A DNA stretch of 64,000 nt from Acanthopleura granulata (lineage: Eukaryota; Mollusca; Polyplacophora; Chitonida; Chitonidae). Under the pieces are notes generated by a model. It saw nothing but the letters and a program-made list of their open reading frames with translations. It had not been told where the DNA came from and ran no database searches. The stretch spans positions 24,453,368 through 24,517,367 of the forward strand of contig JABBOT010000005.1 of the NCBI GenBank assembly GCA_016165875.1, given 5' to 3'. The translations under genes were made by a program, and so were the position numbers. Below, in pieces: positions 23,371 through 34,179 of the stretch; the first letter of the stretch is position 1; each line of letters opens with the position of its first letter.

Positions 23371-23760
23371 CATGCATTCTACACGCCCGCAGAGCAAGGG
23401 GCGAGGAGAGAGTTTGGCGAATCCGAGGAGGACGGCGCAAATCGAAAACACAGTAATAAGCTCAGTGGAGGAGAATCTGTTTATTTAAGCGAGAGAGAAA
23501 AGGATTAGCTTCTTCGGGCCAGTGCCTGGTTCAAGTCATGACAAATAGTCTTGAACATAAGAACAGTCGATGCGCACCCGTTAAATAAAGACGCGTTTGA
23601 GCACAAATGACAGACTAAACCGTCAAGCGCACAGAGTGGGAATCCAATAGGCAGATATCGACTGACTTTTACTGTGGTCCGGATCCAAGTTCTTAGGAAA
23701 TTAAAAGAATGGCTGGGTTTTATTCCCGTTCGCCTCAATATTGACCGTGAGCAAGCATAT
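23371..23760. promoter_or_regulatory. Small GC-richer block
   Basis: CpG-containing sequence ('cacgcccgcagagcaagggg', 'ggaggacggcgcaaatcg') distinct from AT-rich flanks. Possible regulatory element; no specific motif cluster. Confidence 0.2.
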
Positions 23761-24890
23761 GCATATTACATGAGAGGAACTGTTTAAGTAGGTTTCACTA
23801 GAAGCTTTACCAGACTGGACTCCATGAAAGTCTGAATTCTGTCAACAATTGCAACACGATCGACCATCAACTGTAACAAACGCAAGAAAATGACGCAACA
23901 CCTTTGGGTGCGACAGCTCCGTCCTTTGTAGAATTATGCGATGCATATAAGAAGAATTCACTTTTATTTCAGTTATTTATAGCAGATATATTCCATCGTG
24001 CAGTTAAATGTATCAGACATGAATTGATTGAAAGGAAATCCATCTCTATATGTTGCCCAAAACTCCGTCATTAATTGTTGAGCAGTAAAATGTATACGCA
24101 AGATAATTATTTCTCAGGAAATCGCATCGTAGCAGGTCTTCTTCAGTCGTAGGAATCGTTGTTTATAACATGCTCATTCACTCAAATATAAATGATGTGG
24201 AACAAATTGCAAGATGTTTCGTTCTATATGTATGGATTACTTTTAAGTGGTTTTTTTTCGAAAAAGTTGTTGTTGGAAAATTATACACTTATATCTTATA
24301 AACAGTACCATGGATCAATGATGTAGAATTAAATTGTACGATCAGCTATACCTTAAGTCTCACCATTTGCTTTCTGTAGCACACCTTGCTCTTTTACAAT
24401 GCCCTGGCTATTTCAGGAAATTTGTAATAAGTATAATAAACTGTTCTGTTGGGTGCGCTGATCCGTCTGCTGTCGTTGTGTATGTAGCAGGGGAACCACT
24501 TCTGGAGATCGGCAAATTAGCGAATGTTTTTCCATCTTGCGGTCTGGGAGGGAGAGAGCAGTGGAACGGCTATCCATCACAGCTGGTTCTGCTCCGAGGA
24601 GGTGCCGAAGTCTTCTGCTTGACATCTGCGTTACTTCAAACACAAAGATCGATCTAAAGGATCCCCAAAAGAGACATAGATTGATTTATATAAGCACATT
24701 GCTTGAGCCACCACTGTTTCCCATACGCGTTTTGCTCATGGAGTTTTAAGAACATTTCCATGCGACATTTGACTTCATTTCACTTTCTGTGTGAATTCTT
24801 CTGTAAGATTACATAACTGGACGCCTCTAGGTTTTGATTAGATAAGAAACGCATTCACTACCATTTCCATTTAATAAGAAATGGTCAGCT
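23761..24890. other. Non-coding stretch
   Basis: Nothing recognised; frames at 24334-24657 on both strands lack coding character. Confidence 0.5.
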
Positions 24891-25410
24891 TCACCAAGAA
24901 CCAAAGGCTAAGGACCAAAATATCGAAAACTGTCCGTAGACAGTGACTGACGGCAGGCATTAAGCCTTATCTGTTAGCACCACCGGGAAGTGAAACTGTC
25001 CTGTCTTGTCCCGATGGTCTTGTCCTAGGGAATAAGGGACAGGAAGGGTAACGCTTTGAAGGACTCGGTCCGAGAAGGTTTTCTGCCACTTTGGTAAAGC
25101 GTTTACACCGGTCTGAACACGTCCGTATTACCAACAGGAGAACGGAACATCAGTAATGGGATTTCTATTCCAATATCCCTCAATATCCTGTTGGCTGTAC
25201 GTAATCAATGCTTACAATGCGTGGCGAATGTCTGCGCCCCGCTGTGAATGTGCCAATAAATGAAGCTGGAAGCACACTGAGAATTCGTTAACACTTGTCC
25301 TGAGTATGCCTTAAGGTCAAGTTGGAGTGAGTTCGAGGCGTCAGGGGTTCTTTTGAAGGCTCTCACAGCTATGATGCCGTGATAATATATACCCATGTCT
25401 CCACATAATG
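24891..25410. promoter_or_regulatory. Candidate cis-regulatory block
   Basis: Complex, balanced sequence with repeated small motifs ('tgtccgtagacagtgactg', 'cctgtcttgtcccgatggtc', 'aatatccctcaatatcctg'). No coding signal. Inference from composition. Confidence 0.22.
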
Positions 25411-26740
25411 CCTGTCACAGGAAGTCCACACAGCAAAGTACTGATTTTACGGTACCGAATGGCTCTTGACAGCACGATATATACAGTTTAGAATGGTCCC
25501 TCAAAACAGGGCAGTTCCGCTTGACAGTTGCTCAATAGTGTGTGACAATGACAAGTGGATCAGATTAACTTCAAGAAAAAGGCGGTGAAGTATTTCGAAA
25601 TCTGAACTTTATTGCTATTACTGTGAGGTTACCCATAAGCACGTTGCAGGGGCCAAACGAATACGGATTTCAAACTGCTTGGTAGTGAGAGTACACCGTT
25701 CTTTACACTAACAGTACACTACCGCGCTGTTCAAATTTAAGTGTGTAACATATGCCCTACATTCTTTAAGACAAGAAAGCGAAGCTACTTAATTCCGAGT
25801 CATATTTCTAGAACCTATATGCCTTCCCAATGAAAATATAATCCTAGCCCAAGATGTCGTCGTCTATTGCCAGCGACACACAAACGTTCACGCTCGTGTT
25901 GTAAGAAGGTTATGTCATCTTAAGTAACGGAAGTCTGTATAACAGTGATACACGGCGCCACCGCGAAAACATTATCGTTAGCATTGCTGATTTCAGCGGG
26001 TATTCATCAAGAAAATGTTGGTATCAGGTGAAGGGTTTTGGTTTAGACTGTAAGATTAGCCATCGCACCTGATCCAGGCCTCCCTCCTGAGGTGCACCCG
26101 ATGTTTGCCCGCCGCACGCAATCCGTCGTGAGCCCTGCGTGCTCCAAGACGGTTTACCTCCTCGGAAGGTCGAGTCTGCCTCTGAATTATTAGTGCAGTT
26201 CTGGAAACCTTTCATGAAATATAGATGTCCCTCTGAGACATGAAGAGAAAATGGATTAACTGATATCATACCACGGCAAGATCGTCTTGATTTTCACTCC
26301 AAGCTCATGCAGGCAGGCACCCAGTGCTCCCGAAGCCCTGCTCTGGTGGTGTAGGGTAAACAGTCAAGACCCAAACACCCCCCTCTTAAGAAGGGCCATC
26401 ACGGCTGAATCTGACAGATCGTGTCGCTGTTTGATTTATTGCTTTCAATCCCAACATTTACTCTTCTAGATAGTCTATCCAGTATTAGGCTGATACAATT
26501 TTTTTCATGCCGCAAGGGTGTTCAAATGAATGTTGAAATGAACGTTTAGTTTCAATTTGTCAGTTGAAACGGCCCTTATCAATCTAGACGAACGCCATTT
26601 TATACAATAGCCTGATTTTCAATCCTAAGAGTTTTAGTTTTTGTCCCCTGTACTTTTACAATGTGCTCTTGTATGATAGGTTAGCTCTGAGTGATTAAGG
26701 GAACAGATGTAAAGGGCAGATGCTATACTAAAACACGGAA
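25411..26740. other. Non-coding stretch
   Basis: No repeat or convincing exon. A minus-strand frame at 26024-26269 contains donor-like AG|GTAAAC and CAG|GTGCG strings but no coding bias I trust. Confidence 0.45.
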
Positions 26741-27070
26741 ATAGGGAGCATCCGGAGGACGAATAGGTGTAATTTAAATTGAGATTAGGAGTTTAGTGAG
26801 AAGGTTAACAAAAGGTTAACCTATGCGCTTGGGTCGATGGACTTTATTTATCTCCAGGCTCAAAAGATGTCTTACAATTCCCAGGACTCCAAACGACATC
26901 ACTGGGAAACGCAACGTGCTTCTAACAATAAATCCAGTTTGGCTTTTATTGCTCACTTCTGGGAAAGTCCATTGTTCGTGTTGGATGGTGCGAGGTGTTA
27001 TTGAAAGACCTAGGAAACGCAGTGAGAGGTCGCTTAAGATGGACAAAGTAAGATAACGATCAGATTACTG
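26741..27070. promoter_or_regulatory. Candidate cis-regulatory block
   Basis: Starts with AATTTAAATT and two AAGGTTAAC sites 11 bp apart (26801 and 26812), the second inside the palindrome AGGTTAACCT. It continues with SOX-like 'aacaataaa' and 'tccattgttcg' and a 'gcttttattg' HOX/CDX-like site. Function inferred. Confidence 0.28.
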
Positions 27071-28368
27071 TGCTCTTCTAGACAGACGAGTTATGAAACA
27101 TTTACAAGCTTAAAGCACCCTGGCCATCAGCTCAGGACTTGTTAATGTGAGGAGATAATGTCACGAGCTTGCTACGTCAAATATAAATTATCGTAAAAGT
27201 AAAATGTTAAGCACTTGGCGGAGCACTAGCGGGAACTCTTCTAGCATATACCATGTTACATATTAATGAATTTATTCTCTGATGCAGGCGCGCAAAGTAG
27301 CAAATGTTTCCGGGGATGAGGAGGCGTAACAGTTAGAATAAAATCCTATCTAGGGGGCTTATAAATTGGTACTTCTTATGCATTCACATGAGCAATTAGA
27401 ATAAAAGCCTTACTATAGTAAACTGATAAATTTCCAACCATCACATGGTCATGGTTGCTCTGGTTTCACTGTCCATGTCCCCTTTTTATTCTAAGGTTTA
27501 TGCGACATTTGCACTTGCTTTGCTGTCTGTATTCCCCAATATATTAAATACAGGGATATTGATTTCATTTGTTGTTTTACAAAACGTGTTTATGTAGACT
27601 GACATGGAAATTATAAAGTGCCTCAAAGTTTGTTGAATTTATTATCCACAGATCTTAAGTGGACACAATATTATGTAACAATACAGTGGTTGTTTAAGAT
27701 TTTAGCATGTCGTAAAGATCCGTGTGTAGGTATGACACTAGATTTAATGGGCATGCATAGTGAATCTAAGAACAAACTTAAAACTATACTGCATTATTGA
27801 GTAGACTTGGCTTTGGAATTGTGCCAGAACACTGGTCTTTGATGATTAAAACTGGCGTAACTGTAGAAGTGACATTTTAATGTATAAAGGATGGGGAAAG
27901 GGGAGAGACGGGGGAAGGAAGACTAGATCTGACAAGCTATATGCAAATGTAGTCCCATATAATGCGAGACTTGAAACTTGATATACACGAGGGTATTGAA
28001 AGGTCTGAGTGTCACATGTGCAGGGTTCCCGACTTCATTATACATTATCAAACGGGGCGGCGGCTGTAAACAACTGGCGGAAATCGTATTATAACTGTTG
28101 GCATATAATCCGACCAATGCACGGAACAACATCGGTTTCGCTATAATAGTGAAAAGGAAACTGTTTTCGATATTTCTTTTAGAGACACGAATTCGAATAC
28201 AACATTTAACTTATATAATCGTGGATGGGGGGTGGGGTGGGGGAGGCCTGAGGTTGGTGGAGGCCAAGTGGTGCTCTAATCAGTACAGCTTTTACATCTC
28301 TAGAGCCTTCAGTACACGGAGAGGTAATGTTAAGGTGCTTGGCGTGTAATCTTTTTCACATCCGACAA
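27071..28368. other. Non-coding stretch with a G-rich tract
   Basis: Mostly unremarkable. Holds two G-rich plus-strand tracts at about 27891-27920 and 28221-28246 (runs of six, four and five G) just left of the 20-bp array; the latter could form a G-quadruplex-type structure. Confidence 0.5.
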
Positions 28369-29288
28369 GTGCATTGAATCCCATTTTCAGGCACTGAGTC
28401 CCATTGTTAGCCACTGAATCCCATAGTCAGACAATGAATCTTCTTGTCAGACATTGAATCCAATCATCAGGCAGTGAATCGCATTATCAAGCATTGAATC
28501 CTATCGCCAGACATTGAATCCCATCGTCAGGCATTGAATTCCATTGTTAAAACACTGAATTCCATCGTCAGACATTGAATCCTCTTGTCAGACATTGAAT
28601 CCATCATCAGACATTGAATCCCATTGTCAGGTACTGAATCCCACAATCAGACATTGAATCCCAACGTCAAACATTGAGTCTCATCGTCATACACTGAACC
28701 CCATCGTCAGACATTGAAGCTCATTGTCAGTTACTGAATCCCATTGACAGGTACTGAACTCATTGTTAGACATTGAATCCTCTGGTCAGATATTGAATCC
28801 AATGATCAAATGTTGACTCTCATTGTTAGACATTCAATCTCATTGTCAAACATTGAATCTGTCAGACATTGAATCCCATTGTAAGACATTTAATCTCATT
28901 GTCAGACATTGAATCCTATTCTCAAACATTTAATCTCACTGTCGGACATTGAATCGCATAGTCAGACATAGAACCTTACTGGCAGTCATTAAATCCAATT
29001 GTCAAGCACTGAATCCTATTGTTGGCCACTGAATCTCATTGTCGGAAGTTAAATTCCATCGTCAGACACTGAATTCCATTGTCAGGTACTGAATCTCATT
29101 TTCAGACATTAAATCTCATTGTCAAACATTAAATCCCATCGTCAAACATCGAATTCCATTGTCATACATTTAGTCATCTTTTCAGACATTGAATCTCACT
29201 GTGAGACATTGAATCCAATCGTCAAGTACTGAATCCCATTGTGAGACATTGAATCCAATCGGCAGACATTGAATCCCATTGTTAGACA
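28369..29288. repeat. 20-bp minisatellite array, about 46 units
   Basis: Unit consensus is ACATTGAATCCCATTGTCAG. The phrase CATTGAATC or CACTGAATC recurs every 20 bp from 28371, with only occasional 1-2 bp length changes. Units differ at several positions, so it is an old or non-homogenised array. Twenty is not a multiple of three, so it is not a coding repeat. The CCATTGT core in many units resembles a SOX/HMG-box site. Confidence 0.95.
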
Positions 29289-29464
29289 GGAAATTATCGC
29301 TACTCCCCATCTTCCGTGGTTGTGACGGACTTGGCGGCAAGAATCCATCGATTGTGTATCTTGTGTTGCTTTACATGAAGTTTGCACAGGACCGCTTTCC
29401 TTCCTCATGACGTGTGTTACATGTCAGAAATTTTGCCCCTAACTTACCATTGCTTACCAATGGT

Positions 29465-29740
29465 CAGGACCGCCTCGGTACCCTGTAGGTTGAAGCGTCC
29501 ACCTCGAGGTCGGGAGATACGGGATCAATTAAAAGTTACATGCTGCTGCCTCGCTCTGCGTTGGTCACTGAGAGATAAGGGCATGGATGAGTGGTGTCAT
29601 GGTCATGGTGTTCCACTGGCCGCAGCACTTTGCCAGCATGGAATCGCCCTGCTACAGGGACACACAGCATATCGACATTCTAAGCTCTCCTCATCGTCAG
29701 ATGACTGAAGAATTGTTGAATACGACGTAAAACAAAAGCA
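29465..29740 (+). mobile_element. tRNA-derived SINE, nearly full length
   Basis: Head 'ggaccgcctcggtaccctg' with 'gtaggttgaagcgtcc' (A-box-like), then a degraded B-box, 'ggccgcagcactttgccagc', 'gaatcgccctgctacaggg', and 3' end 'tcatcgtcagatgactgaag' and 'ttgttgaatacgacgtaaaa'. Same family as 19916-20263. Confidence 0.85.
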
Positions 29741-29742
29741 TA

Positions 29743-29805
29743 CACCAATGGTCAATGGTTTACCGATGGAACGCCGGTTTCCTCAAGCCATGAGACTGGC
29801 CGTAA
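29743..29805 (+). mobile_element. SINE 3'-body fragment
   Basis: 'aatggtcaatggtttaccg', 'gaacgccggtttcctcaag' and 'gagactggccg' match the body of the second SINE type. It abuts the tail of the SINE at 29465-29740, so two elements lie back to back. Confidence 0.55.
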
Positions 29806-30830
29806 GGCAGCTAAAATTCATATCCAGGACTTCATTGAATCCTACCGTCATGCCAGCATAAAATGTTCTTTTGCTTATTTGTTGTTTTAGAAACATGTTT
29901 CTTTCCACAGCCCAGATACAACACTGCTGATGAATCATGAATCTGAATCATTAATAGCTAGTGAGAAACTTTACACTTTCTTATCCCATTACCCTAGCTG
30001 TCCAGGATGCATTGGTTTATACTTCTTTCTTGGATGTTATACCCATTTTGTTCAAAAACAAAAAACAAACAAACAAAACATTAGTTTGAAATAATATATA
30101 CCAAAATGAAATCTCTGGAAATCAGGTATAAAACATACCTATAGGCGTCACAGTTATCTGATCAATGGCAAATTGCCCGACATATCTCTGAGGTGCTCCA
30201 CAGAAATGGACCCTATGCTAGGTGGAGGTTTGAAACTGTCTATAATATCGCCAAATTATGATGAGCTAATCTCTGATGGAAATTATTGTTATTAACTGTC
30301 ATTAAAATAGAGGGCTGTTTGATTTTTGCACCAACTCTCAAGAGGTGCACTGATTTTCTCAGTAATATTTCCACTGACAATCAGTCGTATGCAAAGTGAC
30401 ACCATGTACCAAGAATGCGATCTGAATCCAGTATTTCTAATCCACACCTTGCTGGTTTCGTTTTTATGTCTGCACGTTCAAGAAGAGTAATGGATTTCCC
30501 ATATATTTTTGTTCACAACAACTTATTTCCTGACTCGTCATACCGAACGGGAAGAAAAATGCTGAAATACAACAACAACAACATCAACAAAAACAATCAC
30601 ATATAAATGAAAGAAGCCTTTGATTGGAATTTTTTTACCATAAATATAACATTTCGTCAGAATGTAAATGATTAGTATCCTAGATAACTTCTCGCAATGA
30701 TTTTTGGACTCTTTGCTGACAAGATACAGCCGTAGCAGGATAATTGAAAGTAATTCCCATGCAGGCATGCTGGCTACAGAGACGGAAACTAGCGATATAG
30801 ATAAAACACTGTGTTTAAACGATCTACTCG
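29806..30830. other. Non-coding stretch
   Basis: AT-rich, with (CAAAA/CAAA)n at 30056-30082 and (CAA)n at 30569-30598. No gene seen. Confidence 0.55.
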
Positions 30831-31480
30831 GGCAGGATTAAACACCAACAAAGGCTCTTTATGGAACATTAAGTAGGGAGGGGTGAGCATAATTATTACA
30901 TCGTCTGAAGCTTGGATCAGCTCGGTGAACTTGTGGTTTATTTTCTCCACTGTCATTATTCACGTTCGATTGTTATGATTGTCCGCGTGACTCAGATCTT
31001 TTGGAATATGAAATCTGTGTAAACTGTTAGCTCTGAACGAAATATGCCCTTTGCCCCCGATCGATTCGATTCAATTTGCCAGCATGAAATACATTAGTGG
31101 CCACGCAAAGCGAAAAAAAAAGAAAAAAAAAGAAAAAAAAACCCACAGAACTTTCTGATGTGAGATATTATATTCTTTCCTTCGACTGATCCGACTACAT
31201 GTAGTTTTCGATGTTTTCATTTCGCCTATTGAAACCACCAGCGCCTTGCCATTTCTGACTTGATGTCGTCCCCTTAATAAGAGTTTCATTTTTCCAGATC
31301 GTCATGTTTGATTTGAAGTTTTTCTTCACTCCGCAAAGGCTAATCGAGAATAACGCTTGATTTCGCCGTTTATCAAAATCGGAAGTCAGACGGCTTGGGG
31401 GCTCTTATTATGTTTGATGTCAAGCAATAATCATGATACGATTTTTGAGTCTCTTTGAAATGTTTCTACTTGGATGAAAA
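30831..31480. promoter_or_regulatory. Candidate cis-regulatory block
   Basis: Higher-complexity DNA with 'gagcataattattacatcg', 'gctaatcgagaataacgc' and CpG-containing stretches either side of an (A9G)3 run at 31113-31141. Motif content is homeodomain-like. Inferred. Confidence 0.25.
31113..31141. repeat. (AAAAAAAAAG)3 simple repeat
   Basis: Three runs of nine A separated by single G. Confidence 0.95.
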
Positions 31481-31764
31481 TTGCACAAAACTCAAAAACG
31501 CAGGAAAATCATAAATCGCTTTTCATTGTCTGAACTCGAACAAGATAACAACATTATTTGACATTGGAAACATAACAGCCCACAATCCGCACAATTCGGC
31601 CATTTTCCCCCCTCGCTCAAAGATACTGTTGTATTACACACGGGGATAAAATCGTTCTGTTTGTATACGTACGAGTAAGATCCAATACATATGTACCAAG
31701 ATGAAAATACTGTTTTCTTTAGACCGACGTTAATCAACCCAACAAGCATAACGAAACACGCAAT

Positions 31765-32000
31765 GACCTAGAAGCCTCCAAACAATGCGGTCACTGTGAG
31801 CTCAAGTCCAGCTCATGCTGGCTTCCTCTCTGGCCGTATGTGGGAAGGTCTGCCAGCAACCTACAGATGGTCGTGGGTTTCCTTCCTGGCTCTGAACGTT
31901 TTCCTCCCACCATAATGCTTGCCTCCGTCGTATAAGAGAAATATTCTTGAGTACGGCGTAAAACACCAATCAAGTAAAATAAATAAATAAATAAATAAAT
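31765..32000 (+). mobile_element. tRNA-derived SINE with (AAAT)n tail
   Basis: Starts 'gacctagaagcctccaaaca', has B-box-like 'gctcaagtccagc', then 'catgctggcttcctctctgg', 'ggtctgccagcaacctacag' and ends 'attcttgagtacggcgtaaa' with an AAAT tail. Matches 62470-62728 over its whole length; the first part of the head is missing or diverged. Confidence 0.9.
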
Positions 32001-32430
32001 TAAAATGATACACTGTGCATAGATGGATTGATTACCGACTTGCGTGTACAAAAATGACGAAAGTGATTCTGAATCAATACAACTAATAAAAAAGCAGCAG
32101 AAAACAAATGTATTATGCAGTTTATAAACTTAAGAGAAACTATGAACAGATATCTATACTATCTTGTATTTGAATGAAAGATAAATAAGCATGTGTGTTT
32201 AGCTACTTGCATGCCATGCCTGTTTCTGTAAAGATGAGTCCGGCATGTAAATGCACACGGTGTCTATGGCGTGTCACGACGTCAAAGATGACTTCTGGAC
32301 GAAAAGGCAGCGTCAACTAGTTCAAGTACAAAGCACCTCATTAGACAGCTCGTTTTAAACCAGGGACGTAGTTCGATTACCAGGGTCCCCAGTGGTGAAG
32401 TATCACTAGACATTCTGTTGATTTTCCCTC
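32001..32430. other. Non-coding stretch
   Basis: Nothing firm. 'gacgtagttcgattaccagg' at about 32365 looks like a degraded SINE B-box but has no supporting flank. Confidence 0.4.
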
Positions 32431-32800
32431 GTCAAAAGTCAAATACGTGGTAATGAGGAAACCGATTGACGGGCCAGTAATAGAGGTCCTTCCCGGCTGC
32501 CATCGGCTCTCTAGTAATTGGTATAAGCGGGGTCAGAGCGGAGAAGTATACGTTTCTTTGTTAAGATCTCTTAAGAAAGCCGATTGACATGACCGCGGAA
32601 GCGGCCGATAATTGCATTAGAAAACTGCGCAGTCTATTTACGTTCGATTGGACAAATAGCCCCACTCATCACAATCCCCTTTGCCTTGTATTCATGAGCA
32701 CCACTGGGGATTGACGCATGCTCAGTGTAAACATGTGTGTGCCGTTTGTGGTGACAGTCCTTTATCGATCGTGAATCTGAGAAAAGGGGTTTCATCTTTG
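32431..32800. promoter_or_regulatory. Candidate cis-regulatory block
   Basis: Balanced, CpG-containing sequence with three ATTGAC/GATTGA-type motifs ('accgattgacgggcc', 'gccgattgacatgaccgcgg', 'ggggattgacgcatgc') and 'gcggccgataattgcattag'. No coding character. Confidence 0.28.
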
Positions 32801-33652
32801 CAGTCATCTCAAAAAGTATTTCCTTTGGAAATCTAATTGCAGTTGAACTAATTCTTTAGGAATCGTAATCCATGTTTCCTCATAGAAACAGTGGCATCAG
32901 TTAACGATTCTAATAACAATGTCAACCACTAAGATTTGAGCTAGAAGAAATGCATCTGAATATTCACAAACGTATTTTGTATTTATTTATTTACTTGATT
33001 GGTGTTTTGTTTGGTCAATATGAATAATAATTGAATACATGTATTCCCAAACTCACTTGCAAATGTATATACATGCATAAGAATAATTACCTTTGCAAGT
33101 ATTTAAGATCCAAAGAAAAAGAATTTCAGAACTTAGCAAGTTGATTTAATAACTTTAATAACTTATAGTGTTCTGTTTTAAATAGTAAAACATTTTGCTT
33201 CACTTATTTTCCTTTTCAGAAAAAAACACAGTTGCTGGATATACGTGGGTTTGACCCACTAATTTTATGGAGAAGGCTTAATTTTAGGCTTTTAGAAATA
33301 TATTCAGCCGCAAATGTTTTAAAGGTGACACAGAGTTGCAGTTGAAGGTAAATTTTGAAGAAGTTTTACAGAATTTGACGAGGAAAATCCTCCCCCTCAG
33401 AAAAATAAAATTAAATAAAAAACATAATAGCCAACCCCTCCAAAATAAAACAAGAAAAAAAAAACAAACCAGAAAAAAAACAAAAAACAAAAGAAAACAA
33501 AAACAAAAGAAAACAGTAAACAAAAAGAGCACAAATACATATGACATCAAAATATACTGGAAATTTGTAAAATGTTTTTGCTCCCCTCCCCTCCCCTCAC
33601 TGTTACTGTTCACGGGCTCTTAATGACAGTTAGTGGCAGTCTACATTCATCG
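32801..33652. other. Non-coding stretch with A-rich and CCCCT tracts
   Basis: Includes the SINE tail fragment at 32982, an A-rich, G/T-poor stretch at about 33400-33535 (AAAAC/AAAAG repeats) and (CTCCC)3-like 'ctcccctcccctcccctc' at 33581-33598. The apparent lysine-rich or phenylalanine-rich frames there are artefacts of the simple sequence. Confidence 0.7.
32982..33016 (-). mobile_element. SINE tail fragment
   Basis: 'tatttatttatttacttgat' and 'tgattggtgttttg' are the reverse complement of the 'aaacaccaatcaa(g)taaataaataaat' SINE end. Only the last 30-35 bp survive. Confidence 0.6.
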
Positions 33653-33990
33653 GACCCGCCCGGATAGCGCAGTTTGCGCGTCCGCTTTCGGACGGGGAGA
33701 TCTGGGTTCAAGCCTGGGTCGGGTCATACCAAAGACTTTAAAAAAAGGTACATTCTGCTTCCTCGCTAGGCGCTCAGCAATAAGAGGGTAGAGGGTGGAC
33801 TGGTCGGCCCGGTGTCAGTATAATGTGACTGGGTGAGGGGGAGTGTTGGGTGTGTTCGGCAAGTCGTCTCGGTAAGGCAGCACCAGATAAAAGATACGGT
33901 GGAAATCCGTCCTGCACCAAGGAGACAACGCCTTCGTATAAGTGAAATATTCTTGAGTAGAGCGTTAAACAATAAGCATTCATTCATTTT
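33653..33990 (+). mobile_element. tRNA-derived SINE, full length, mosaic type
   Basis: The head (33653-33725) looks like a 73-nt tRNA: GACCCG (33653-33658) can pair with CGGGTC (33720-33725), an A-box-like TAGCGCAGTTTG follows, CGTCC/GGACG (79-83 with 90-94) forms an anticodon-like stem, and GGTTCAAGCC is a B-box. The central domain ('ggtcggcccggtgtcagtat', 'aaggcagcaccagataaaag') is that of the 19916 family. The 3' end 'gtgaaatattcttgagtag' plus (CATT)n is that of the other family. Confidence 0.9.
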
Positions 33991-34057
33991 TACATTCATT
34001 GGTGACCATTTGTCGTCCTCCACTGTGGCGCACAAGCCTACATCACACGTAGAAAAG

Positions 34058-34158
34058 CTAGTCCGTAACTTGCCGAACGTCGGTGGTTTACCTAGACACT
34101 CACCTGCTATCAGGTACGTGAAAAAATCTTGAGCATGGCGTTAAATAACCATCAAATG
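34058..34158 (+). mobile_element. SINE 3' fragment
   Basis: 'ctagtccgtaacttgccg', 'cgtcggtggtttacctag' and 'aatcttgagcatggcgttaa' match the 3' half of the SINE family at 38530 and 44372. Confidence 0.75.
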
Positions 34159-34179
34159 ATTGTCCATCCTGCTGACAGT

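Noticed and set aside
29196..29408. Minus-strand frame across the end of the 20-bp array
   Set aside because: Period of 20 bp shifts frame each unit; the open frame is a local accident of the repeat.
33336..33623. Lysine-rich (+) and phenylalanine-rich (-) frames
   Set aside because: They translate an A-rich simple-sequence tract; no coding evidence.
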